Shown one piece after another: positions 1-5,343 of a DNA stretch of 5,552 nt. This DNA is from Lachnoclostridium sp. UBA739. Lineage in GTDB: Bacteria; Bacillota_A; Clostridia; Lachnospirales; Lachnospiraceae. A program made the position numbers and the translations under genes. The stretch covers positions 15,161 to 20,712 of the forward strand of contig DBKX01000392.1 of NCBI GenBank assembly GCA_002297865.1, given 5' to 3'. The notes under the pieces are model-generated. The model ran no database searches. It had not been told where the DNA came from and saw only the letters and a program-made list of their open reading frames with translations. Positions within the stretch are counted from its first letter, which is position 1. Every line of letters starts with the position of its first letter.

Positions 1-1169
1 TCGGCATCCTGCTCGATGGCACCAGATTCACGAAGATCTGATAGCATCGGCCTTTTATCTGGTCTCTGTTCTACAGCTCGGCTTAACTGTGATAACGCAA
101 TTACAGGGGCATTAATCTCTCTAGCTAACGCCTTTAAGGAACGAGAAATATCCGAAATCTCTTGTTGTCTGGATTCTACTTTCTTACCACCAGACATTAG
201 CTGAAGGTAGTCAATGATAATCAAACCAAGACCCTTCTCTAGCTTAAATTTACGACACTTAGATCGTAATTCACCAATTGAAATACCAGGTGTATCATCT
301 ATAATCAAATTAGAATTACCAATGGCGTTAGCACTCTCCACAAGCTTTACCCAGTCGTCATCCTGTAGTTCACCACTACGCATTCTCTGTGAATCAACCT
401 TAGAGTTCATTGCAAGGATACGCTTTACAAGCTGCTCCTTGGACATTTCCAGACTGAATATTGCTGTAGTTATGTTAGACTTAACCGCCACATACTCTGC
501 TATATTCAACACGAAAGCCGTTTTTCCCATAGAAGGTCTGGCAGCAACCAGTATTAAATCGGACGGCTGTAAACCTGCCATTTTATAATCCAAATCATAA
601 AACCCTGTAGCAATACCTGTTACAGTACCTTTGCTCTTAGATGCTGACTCAATGCTCTCAATTGCATTGATTACAACATCCTGAATACTCACAAAATCGG
701 TTGAACCACGATTCTGTACAATATCAAAAACCTTTTTTTCAGTAGTCTCTAAAAGTTCCTCAACTGACTCATTACCAAGATAGCAATCATTTGTTATGCT
801 TTCTGTTACATGAATCAGATTACGAAGCACTGCTTTTTCTTTTACAATTGTTGCGTAATGCTTCACATTAGCTGAAGTTGGTACCGCCGTAATTAATCCC
901 CTGATAAATTCAATGCTGCAAAGCTCTGGAGGGACATTTTTCTCTTTCAATTTGTCCTGTAACGTAACTAAGTCAACAGGTTTACCTTCGTTATTTAACT
1001 CAAGCATAGTATCAAACAGCACGCCATACTGCTTCTGATAAAAATCCTCATCTGTCAATATTTCAGAAGCAACTACAATTGCATCTCGATCCATGATCAT
1101 AGCACCGATTACTGACTGCTCGGCCTCAATACTATGAGGCAATATTCGTTTAATAATTGCTTCTTCCAT
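1..1169 (-). CDS. dnaB: Replicative DNA helicase DnaB, 5' part (truncated by the window edge)
   Basis: This is the ring-shaped hexameric helicase that unwinds DNA at the replication fork (DnaC in Bacillus naming). I translated 389 open codons from the ATG at 1169 to the left edge. The N-terminal domain spans about residues 1-105 and begins MEEAIIKRILPHSIEAEQSV. A linker follows, then the RecA-like motor domain from about residue 170. The Walker A motif is ARPSMGKTA (210-218; K216, T217), the catalytic-type Glu is in SLEMS (E241), the Walker B motif is LIIIDYLQL (D320), and SQLSR and DLRESGAIEQDA follow near the edge. Family members are about 450-470 residues, so roughly 60-65 residues are missing, including the most C-terminal motifs. 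The Walker A loop is uninterrupted, so there is no intein there. The start is supported by AAGGGTGA 5 nt upstream, in an 18-nt gap after rplI. The gene is the third of the gdpP-rplI-dnaB unit and probably shares its promoter. Confidence 0.97.
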   Translation of the reverse strand, partial: MEEAIIKRILPHSIEAEQSVIGAMIMDRDAIVVASEILTDEDFYQKQYGVLFDTMLELNNEGKPVDLVTLQDKLKEKNVPPELCSIEFIRGLITAVPTSANVKHYATIVKEKAVLRNLIHVTESITNDCYLGNESVEELLETTEKKVFDIVQNRGSTDFVSIQDVVINAIESIESASKSKGTVTGIATGFYDLDYKMAGLQPSDLILVAARPSMGKTAFVLNIAEYVAVKSNITTAIFSLEMSKEQLVKRILAMNSKVDSQRMRSGELQDDDWVKLVESANAIGNSNLIIDDTPGISIGELRSKCRKFKLEKGLGLIIIDYLQLMSGGKKVESRQQEISDISRSLKALAREINAPVIALSQLSRAVEQRPDKRPMLSDLRESGAIEQDA

Positions 1170-1187
1170 CTACGTCACCCTTGTAAA

Positions 1188-1634
1188 TTATAATTCTTGT
1201 ACTTTAACCTTTAACTCACCCATTACCTTTGGATGTAATTTAATTGGAACATTATAAACACCAAGTGAACGTATTGGCTCTACAAGATGCATCTTTTTCT
1301 TATCAATATCCAAACCTAACTGTTCTTTAGCTGCATGTACAATTTCCTTTGTTGAGATAGACCCAAAAGTCTTTCCATCATTTCCTGATTTTAATTTTAC
1401 AATAACTTCTTTATCCTTTAACTCTTCTGCAAATGCTTTTGCCTCATCTAAAATTTCTTTTGCTCTTTTTACTTCATTGGCTTTCTGAAGTTTTAAATCA
1501 TTCAAATTCTTTGCGTTTGCTTCCACACCTAATTTTTTAGGAAGAATAAAGTTTCTGGCATATCCGTCATTAACATTAACAGTTTCACCCTTTTTCCCTA
1601 ATGATTTAACGTCTTGTAATAAAATAACCTGCAT
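1188..1634 (-). CDS. rplI: 50S ribosomal protein bL9
   Basis: This structural protein of the large ribosomal subunit binds 23S rRNA near the L1 stalk. The 148-residue product has the usual family length. The N-terminal RNA-binding domain (about 1-50) starts [17 protein letters not shown] and carries the L9 signature [16 protein letters not shown] long charged helix (about 41-75, rich in Lys, Glu and Ala) links it to the C-terminal domain (about 80-148), which includes GSISTKEI. The ATG follows the gdpP stop codon with no gap (TAAATG). Its Shine-Dalgarno GGAAGGAG lies inside the last codons of gdpP, 8 nt upstream. This tight arrangement argues for co-transcription and probably translational coupling with gdpP. 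dnaB follows after 18 nt. Nothing in the sequence looks unusual. Confidence 0.98.
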   Translation of the reverse strand: MQVILLQDVKSLGKKGETVNVNDGYARNFILPKKLGVEANAKNLNDLKLQKANEVKRAKEILDEAKAFAEELKDKEVIVKLKSGNDGKTFGSISTKEIVHAAKEQLGLDIDKKKMHLVEPIRSLGVYNVPIKLHPKVMGELKVKVQEL

Positions 1635-3686
1635 TTATAATTCTCCTTCCTTCTTCATCTTATCCAGAGTTTCTTTTAAAATATCACGAGCCTCTTCTAC
1701 GGATGCATTGGTAATCTGCGCACCTGCAACACTCATGTGTCCACCACCGCCAAGCTGTTCCATAATAATCTGAACATTTACTTCATCTATAGAACGCGCA
1801 CTAATATAAACTTTACCAGCAAATTCCGTCAATACAAAGGACGCTTTTATATTATTAATATTTAACAACTCATTGGCAACTTGTGCCCCAACAACAGTAG
1901 GACTTTCTGTATTTTGTGCATTACATTCTGTAATTGCAAAGACATCTAAGTAAACCTCTACATCACGAACAGCCGCAGCACGTATCTGATATTCATCTAC
2001 ATCGGAACGTAACGACTTTCTTATCTTCGTAATGTCAGCACCATTTCTTCTTAAAAATGCTGCCGCCTCAAATGTTCTTACTCCAGTCTTTGTCTGGAAG
2101 TTATTTGTATCAATTATAATACCCGAATATAACGCATCAGATTCCAAAGAACGCAATCTTAATCCATCTCCGATATACTGAAGCATCTCTGCTACCATCT
2201 CACAAGTAGAGGATGCGTATGGTTCAATATAAGAAAGCACTGCATTTTCGATACTTTCCCCTGTTTGTCTGTGATGGTCGAATACTACAATTGTTTTTGT
2301 CAGTTCTAAAAGTTCTGGACACTCTGTATAACTTGGCCTGTTTACATCTACCACTACTAAAAGTGTATTGGTATCCACAATTTCTTTCGCTTGCGAACCA
2401 GTTATAAACATATCATTCTCATAATCTGCAACTTCGGTGAATCGTTTCAGAATAGGTCGAACTGACTTCGTTACATCATTAATTACCACATTTGCTTTCT
2501 TCCCTAGAGTCTTAGCAATTCGATAGATTCCAATTGCCGCACCGAAAGAATCTACATCACCTATGCTATGCCCCATGATAACAACCTTGTCCTTAGCTTC
2601 TACCAGCTCCTTCAAGGCGTGAGCTTTCACCCTTGCCTTAACACGAGTTGTCTTCTGCATCTGAACGCTCTTGCCACCATAGTATACAATTTTCTCGCCT
2701 TCTTTTACAACTGCCTGATCACCGCCCCTACCAAGCGCTAAATCAATGGCCGCCCTGGCAAATTCATAACTTCTGGTATAATTCTCACCATTTACACCTA
2801 AACCAATACTTATAGTAACAGCCATTTCATTTCCAATATTAACGGCCTTTACTTCATCTAATAAAGAAAACTTTGAAGCCTGTAATTCATTCAGGTACTT
2901 TTGTTTGAACACAAGAAGATATTTATCCTTTTCTAATTTCTTAACTAAGGCATCTATGTTTTGAAAATACTTATTAATCTTACGATCAACTAATGCAACT
3001 AGCAAAGAACGACGCACTTCGTCAATACTCTCTAAAGCTTCTTCGTAATTATCAATATATACAAGACCAGCAATCATACGCTGTTCCTTATTCTCTTTTA
3101 CATATGCAATCTTTTCCGTTTCATCAAACATATACATCGCAATCAATACATTTTGTCCATCTGCAACCTGATCTACGATATATTCATCATCTTCCGAAAA
3201 ATCGCCAATAACAATTCGGCGCATTACAACACGATAATTTGCCTCATGATAACTTATGTTGACCTCTTCATCCTGTGCATCCTTAGGAAATACATCTTGA
3301 GTAACCCCTGGAAGTACATTGGATATATTACGTCTTGCTGCTGATTCATTTTCAATTACTGACATAAACTCATCATTACCCCATAGCAAATGCCCCTCTT
3401 CATCTACAATGGCATAAGGCAGGGCCATTTCCTTAATCAGCTGCTTTTGAACCTGTCCATAATTGGACGCAAAATTAACAAGGTCTCCACTTAACTTTGA
3501 GTTTTTGTAAAAGAATATGGACAAAGCAATAATCATGTAAAACAGAACATATGCTAACATAATTAAGCCCGCTTCTCTATCTACACAAAACATGCTAAAG
3601 TTCATACAGACTAATAAAATAGATAGGGTTAACGGCCATCTAAGATATAATCTCAAAGAACCTTTTAGCTTTATCTTTGTTTTCAT
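1635..3686 (-). CDS. gdpP: Cyclic-di-AMP phosphodiesterase GdpP (YybT type, DHH/DHHA1)
   Basis: The protein is a membrane-bound enzyme that hydrolyses the second messenger c-di-AMP to pApA, affecting potassium, osmotic and cell-wall homeostasis (family knowledge). From the ATG at 3686 it has 683 residues, close to the roughly 660 of Bacillus YybT. Two membrane helices (about 16-35 and 39-60) come first, then a PAS-like domain (about 84-190; ALPYAIVDEEGHLLWGNDEF). A degenerate GGDEF domain (about 202-338) has EKDKYLLVF where the active motif would be, and ends with VTISIGLG. The DHH domain retains its metal ligands: GHSIGDVDS (H373, D377, D379), VVVDVN (D447), FDHHRQ (D470-H472) and GIIIDTNNF (D526). 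DHHA1 ends with QLGGGGHMSVAGAQ (646-650 GGGGH). The enzyme therefore looks active. GTG at 3689 is an alternative start, one codon longer. AAGGAG sits 8 nt from the ATG and 5 nt from the GTG, so I prefer the ATG. It is the first gene of the gdpP-rplI-dnaB unit. Confidence 0.95.
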   Translation of the reverse strand: MKTKIKLKGSLRLYLRWPLTLSILLVCMNFSMFCVDREAGLIMLAYVLFYMIIALSIFFYKNSKLSGDLVNFASNYGQVQKQLIKEMALPYAIVDEEGHLLWGNDEFMSVIENESAARRNISNVLPGVTQDVFPKDAQDEEVNISYHEANYRVVMRRIVIGDFSEDDEYIVDQVADGQNVLIAMYMFDETEKIAYVKENKEQRMIAGLVYIDNYEEALESIDEVRRSLLVALVDRKINKYFQNIDALVKKLEKDKYLLVFKQKYLNELQASKFSLLDEVKAVNIGNEMAVTISIGLGVNGENYTRSYEFARAAIDLALGRGGDQAVVKEGEKIVYYGGKSVQMQKTTRVKARVKAHALKELVEAKDKVVIMGHSIGDVDSFGAAIGIYRIAKTLGKKANVVINDVTKSVRPILKRFTEVADYENDMFITGSQAKEIVDTNTLLVVVDVNRPSYTECPELLELTKTIVVFDHHRQTGESIENAVLSYIEPYASSTCEMVAEMLQYIGDGLRLRSLESDALYSGIIIDTNNFQTKTGVRTFEAAAFLRRNGADITKIRKSLRSDVDEYQIRAAAVRDVEVYLDVFAITECNAQNTESPTVVGAQVANELLNINNIKASFVLTEFAGKVYISARSIDEVNVQIIMEQLGGGGHMSVAGAQITNASVEEARDILKETLDKMKKEGEL

Positions 3687-3722
3687 CACAATTACTCCTT
3701 GTTTAATGTTACAGTATCCTTT

Positions 3723-3751
3723 ATTATAACATTAAATACGAGAATTTTAAA
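3723..3751 (-). promoter_or_regulatory. Predicted housekeeping sigma promoter of gdpP-rplI-dnaB, extended -10
   Basis: On the minus strand, TTTAAA (3746-3751) is separated by 17 nt from a perfect TATAAT (3723-3728). The TATAAT is preceded by TGT, which makes an extended -10 element (TGTTATAAT). Transcription should start near 3716, giving a leader of about 30 nt before gdpP. The -35 is a weak 4/6 match, and the extended -10 would compensate for that. The promoter begins only a few bases after the T-tract of the rpsR terminator, so termination and re-initiation are almost continuous here. The call rests on consensus only. Confidence 0.75.
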
Positions 3752-3755
3752 GCAT

Positions 3756-3792
3756 AAAAATGCCATTCAACAATTTCTCATTGAATGGCATT
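3756..3792 (-). terminator. Rho-independent terminator of the rpsF-ssb-rpsR operon
   Basis: A perfect 10-bp inverted repeat (TGCCATTCAA / TTGAATGGCA, 3761-3770 and 3781-3790) encloses a 10-nt loop. Two flanking A:U pairs extend it to 12 bp. On the minus strand it is followed by TTTTTATGCTTTAAAA. The structure starts about 14 nt after the rpsR stop codon. There is no other gene between it and gdpP, which has its own promoter just beyond, so it marks the boundary between the two operons. Confidence 0.9.
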
Positions 3793-3805
3793 CATAAAGT
3801 TTAAA

Positions 3806-4072
3806 TTATTCTACTGTATAAGGCATTAAAGCGATATGTCTTGCTCTCTTAACAGCAACTGTAAGAGCTCTCTGATGTTTCGCACAGTTTCCTGTGATTC
3901 TTCTAGGAAGAATTTTACCTCTTTCAGATACATATCTCTTTAATTTATTAACGTCTTTGTAATCGATACCTTTGTTTTCTTTATCTGCGCAGAATACACA
4001 AACTTTTTTTCTTCTACGTCCGCCTCTTCTCTTCATTGGAGAATCGCCTTTTTCATTTCTATTAGCTGGCAT
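3806..4072 (-). CDS. rpsR: 30S ribosomal protein bS18, cysteine-containing (C+) form
   Basis: This small-subunit protein pairs with S6 on the platform of the 30S subunit. The 88-residue product carries the family core [20 protein letters not shown] and [12 protein letters not shown], preceded by a very basic stretch ([11 protein letters not shown], 13-23). Unlike the Bacillus subtilis protein, it keeps four potential zinc ligands: C25 and C28 (CVFC) and C63 and H66 (CAKH). That matches the C+ forms known for several ribosomal proteins. The start at 4072 is fixed by a perfect AAGGAGGT (4079-4086) 6 nt upstream. The internal Met13 has no comparable site. It is the last gene of the rpsF-ssb-rpsR operon, 84 nt after ssb and directly before an intrinsic terminator. 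Confidence 0.97.
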   Translation of the reverse strand: MPANRNEKGDSPMKRRGGRRRKKVCVFCADKENKGIDYKDVNKLKRYVSERGKILPRRITGNCAKHQRALTVAVKRARHIALMPYTVE

Positions 4073-4146
4073 AGTATGACCTCCTTACCTAAATTGGTTT
4101 TCTATATAAATCGTTCAAAAATTTCAATTAATTTCTACTAATTATA

Positions 4147-4166
4147 ATTCAATTGATTAATTGAAT
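4147..4166 (-). repeat. AT-rich inverted repeat spanning the ssb stop codon
   Basis: Perfect 8-bp arms (ATTCAATT / AATTGAAT) flank a 4-nt loop and overlap the ssb stop codon at 4157-4159. No T-tract follows on the minus strand (TATAATTAG), so it does not look like a standard terminator. It might form a weak hairpin that modulates read-through or mRNA stability between ssb and rpsR. It may equally be a chance product of AT-rich sequence. Confidence 0.3.
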
Positions 4167-4600
4167 GGTAATTCTTCATCAATTCCATCTGGAATATTCA
4201 TAAAGCCATCACCGACAGCTTGACTTGGTTCTGGTCTTGATACTGGCTGATAGCCACCACCGGAATGTTCAGCACTAGCTGCTTTACTTTCAGCAAACTC
4301 AACCTCTTCTGCAACAACATCTGTTGTGTACACCCTTTGGCCTTCTTTGTTTGTATAACTGCCTGTCTGAATTCTTCCACAAACAACAACCTTAGTTCCT
4401 TGATGAAGATATTTCTCAATAAATTCAGCTGTTTTTCCAAAAGAAACACAACCGATAAAATCAGCATCCTGTTCACCTTGACGTTTGAATCTTCTATCAA
4501 CAGCCAATGTATAACGTGCTACTGCACTTGAATTTTCACCTTGAGAATATCTAATCTCTGGATCTCTTGTCAAACGTCCCATTAAAATAACTTTATTCAT
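4157..4600 (-). CDS. ssb: Single-stranded DNA-binding protein SSB
   Basis: SSB coats single-stranded DNA during replication, recombination and repair, and recruits partner proteins through its C-terminal tip. The 147-residue product has an OB-fold at about 1-105: MNKVILMGRLTRDPEIRYSQ, YTLAVDRRF, then DADFIGCVSFGKTAEFIEKY and GRIQTGSYTNKEGQ. A short Gly/Ser/Pro/Gln-rich linker (about 107-135) leads to the acidic tip DEELPFN. The usual tip ends in Pro-Phe with Phe as the last residue. Here an extra Asn follows. The start is supported by AAAGGAGGG 8 nt upstream. The gene lies 19 nt after rpsF and 84 nt before rpsR, in the conserved order that places a replication protein between two ribosomal genes. 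Confidence 0.97.
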   Translation of the reverse strand: MNKVILMGRLTRDPEIRYSQGENSSAVARYTLAVDRRFKRQGEQDADFIGCVSFGKTAEFIEKYLHQGTKVVVCGRIQTGSYTNKEGQRVYTTDVVAEEVEFAESKAASAEHSGGGYQPVSRPEPSQAVGDGFMNIPDGIDEELPFN

Positions 4601-4619
4601 GAGGACATCCCTCCTTTAT

Positions 4620-4907
4620 TTATGCTTCTTGTCTTACGCATAAATATCTGATAACGTTTTCCATGATACGTACAGATTGCTCTAATTCGCCTGGAACTTC
4701 GCTAGCAGATTCGAATGAGATGAAATAGTAGAATCCGTCTTTCATTTTTTGAATTTCGTAAGCTAATCTCTTCTTACCCCATTCATCAACGTTTGTAATA
4801 GTACCACCGAATTTAGTGATAGTCTCTTTTACCTTTTCTACAGTTGCTACTCTAGCATCGTCTTCGATTTTTGCACTTACAACTAAAGCTAATTCATATT
4901 TGTTCAT
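4620..4907 (-). CDS. rpsF: 30S ribosomal protein bS6
   Basis: S6 binds 16S rRNA as a dimer with S18 on the 30S platform. The product is 95 residues and begins MNKYELALVVSAKIED. It keeps the family core ITNVDEWGKKRLAYEIQKMKDGFYYFISF and ends with RIMENVIRYLCVRQEA, which is normal for the family. The reading frame is open upstream to a GTG at 4919, but that GTG lies inside the Shine-Dalgarno sequence (AAAAGGAGGTG). The ATG at 4907 is therefore the only credible start. It is the first gene of the rpsF-ssb-rpsR operon, with its own promoter and a leader of about 87 nt. In E. coli and Bacillus the S6:S18 pair represses its own operon through the mRNA leader. Confidence 0.97.
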   Translation of the reverse strand: MNKYELALVVSAKIEDDARVATVEKVKETITKFGGTITNVDEWGKKRLAYEIQKMKDGFYYFISFESASEVPGELEQSVRIMENVIRYLCVRQEA

Positions 4908-4917
4908 AGCTACGTGC

Positions 4918-4925
4918 ACCTCCTT
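4918..4925 (-). promoter_or_regulatory. Ribosome binding site that decides the rpsF start
   Basis: AAGGAGGT on the minus strand matches the 16S rRNA tail fully and lies 10 nt before the ATG at 4907. The in-frame GTG at 4919-4917 overlaps it, so it cannot be the start served by this site. A longer 99-residue form of S6 is therefore unlikely. Confidence 0.85.
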
Positions 4926-4937
4926 TTGGTCTCTGGC

Positions 4938-4964
4938 TCTCTAAACGAAATGACTTTTTAGAGA
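4938..4964 (-). promoter_or_regulatory. Hairpin in the rpsF mRNA leader
   Basis: On the minus strand TCTCTAAA and TTTAGAGA form a perfect 8-bp stem around an 11-nt loop (AAGTCATTTCG), in the untranslated leader just upstream of the rpsF Shine-Dalgarno site. A second AGAGA copy (4930-4934) next to that site could compete for the same UCUCU strand, which would allow two alternative folds. S6:S18 autoregulation through the leader is known in other bacteria, but the characteristic CCG triplet is absent here. The regulatory role is inference. Confidence 0.45.
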
Positions 4965-4986
4965 ACAAGGAATATAATATAAAATG

Positions 4987-4999
4987 TTTCACAGTGAAA
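4987..4999. promoter_or_regulatory. 13-bp palindrome over the predicted rpsF transcription start
   Basis: TTTCACAGTGAAA is a perfect palindrome with 6-bp arms and a single central base. It lies immediately after the -10 box of the predicted rpsF promoter and covers the likely start point (near 4994). Its position would suit a repressor operator. As RNA it could form only a 5-bp hairpin at the extreme 5' end. I do not recognise the binding protein. Confidence 0.4.
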
Positions 5000-5000
5000 T

Positions 5001-5046
5001 ATTCTAACATAGGCCATTCTATATTTCAAGGCTTTTTTTTATTTTT
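5001..5046 (-). promoter_or_regulatory. Predicted strong promoter of rpsF-ssb-rpsR with UP-like A-tracts
   Basis: On the minus strand TTGAAA (5024-5029, 5/6 match) is followed after 17 nt by TAGAAT (5001-5006, 5/6 match), with TGT in front giving an extended -10. Just upstream of the -35 lie two A-tracts, A8 at 5033-5040 and A5 at 5042-5046, in the position of an UP element. This is typical of highly expressed ribosomal genes. The predicted start near 4994 gives a leader of about 87 nt. A weaker alternative, TTCACT (4993-4998) with 16 nt spacing to TATATT (4971-4976), lies downstream. I see no minus-strand terminator between the DUF951 gene and this promoter, so read-through from upstream is also likely. 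Confidence 0.75.
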
Positions 5047-5049
5047 CAA

Positions 5050-5229
5050 TCATTCGTGTCGAATTCCACGAATATTTTTTTCAACCAGTTTTCTCGAAAG
5101 CATAACCTGGTGGTCACACCCCATGCACTTTAAACGAAAATCCATTCCCACTCGTAATACTTTCCATTCATGGCTTCCACATGGATGTGGTTTCTTTAAT
5201 TTAACAATATCGCCAAGATTTATTTCCAT
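5050..5229 (-). CDS. DUF951 family small protein (YyzM-like), zinc-ribbon-like
   Basis: This small cytoplasmic protein of unknown function matches the DUF951 family (Bacillus YyzM). From the ATG at 5229 it has 59 residues. It shows the family block LKKPHPCG (11-18), then W22, the segment VLRVGMDFRLKC, and a CMGC pair (C35, C38). C17, C35 and C38 with H15 or H20 could form a metal site, and the fold may bind nucleic acid; both points are inference. A longer 66-residue reading from an ATG at 5250 lacks a ribosome binding site. The start at 5229 has AAGGGAG 5 nt upstream and fits the usual N-terminus of the family. It precedes the rpsF operon in the same direction, with about 140 nt between. It has its own promoter and no obvious terminator. 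Confidence 0.88.
   Translation of the reverse strand: MEINLGDIVKLKKPHPCGSHEWKVLRVGMDFRLKCMGCDHQVMLSRKLVEKNIRGIRHE
5052..5081 (+). terminator. Terminator-like hairpin facing right, inside the 3' end of the DUF951 gene (doubtful)
   Basis: Read on the plus strand, ATTCGTG (5052-5058) and CACGAAT (5067-5073) form a perfect 7-bp stem with an 8-nt loop, followed by A and seven Ts (5075-5081). This has the shape of an intrinsic terminator, but no plus-strand gene lies upstream. It could stop antisense transcripts coming from the rpsF region. It could also be chance, because it overlaps the codons for the C-terminus of the DUF951 protein. On the minus strand the hairpin is followed by As, so it does not terminate DUF951. 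Confidence 0.25.
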
Positions 5230-5279
5230 AGGTTCTCCCTTCCTAATCATTTAGACATTCACAAATTAATATAGCTTTC

Positions 5280-5309
5280 ATTATATCATGTCACCATAAA
5301 TTTTCGCAA
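5280..5309 (-). promoter_or_regulatory. Predicted promoter of the DUF951 gene, extended -10
   Basis: On the minus strand TTGCGA (5304-5309, 4/6 match) is separated by 18 nt from a perfect TATAAT (5280-5285). TGA in front of the -10 makes an extended element (TGATATAAT). The start would be near 5273, with a leader of about 44 nt before the ATG at 5229. The site lies back to back with the promoter region of the divergent plus-strand gene. Confidence 0.7.
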
Positions 5310-5343
5310 TAGAACAATCTTGTTAAGAAATTTTAAATAGGTA

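Noticed and set aside
500..560. Possible intein in DnaB at the Walker A loop, a known insertion point
   Set aside because: The translated motif ARPSMGKTAF is continuous. The remaining C-terminal part lies outside the window and cannot be judged.
16..588. Two plus-strand open frames (16-204 and 214-588)
   Set aside because: They lie opposite the well-supported dnaB coding sequence, have no ribosome binding site and resemble no protein family I know.
2213..3344. Plus-strand open frames opposite gdpP (2213-2407, 2993-3211, 3153-3344)
   Set aside because: They are antisense to a gene with intact motifs throughout. They lack start signals, and their composition is that of a shadow frame.
4198..4531. 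Extra frames within ssb (minus 4198-4500, plus 4265-4531)
   Set aside because: They overlap ssb in other frames, and ssb has clear OB-fold and tip motifs plus a strong ribosome binding site.
5011..5040. GGCC...GGCT hairpin followed by eight Ts on the plus strand
   Set aside because: The stem is only about 5 bp including a wobble, with a 14-nt loop. The T-run is better explained as the A-tract of the rpsF promoter on the minus strand.
5230..5250. Upstream ATG at 5250 as start of the DUF951 gene
   Set aside because: There is no ribosome binding site before it. The ATG at 5229 has AAGGGAG at good spacing and matches the family's usual N-terminus.
4994..5254. Plus-strand open frame of 86 codons across the DUF951 gene
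   Set aside because: It covers the promoter and coding sequence of DUF951 on the opposite strand and has no Shine-Dalgarno site. The conserved minus-strand protein explains the region.
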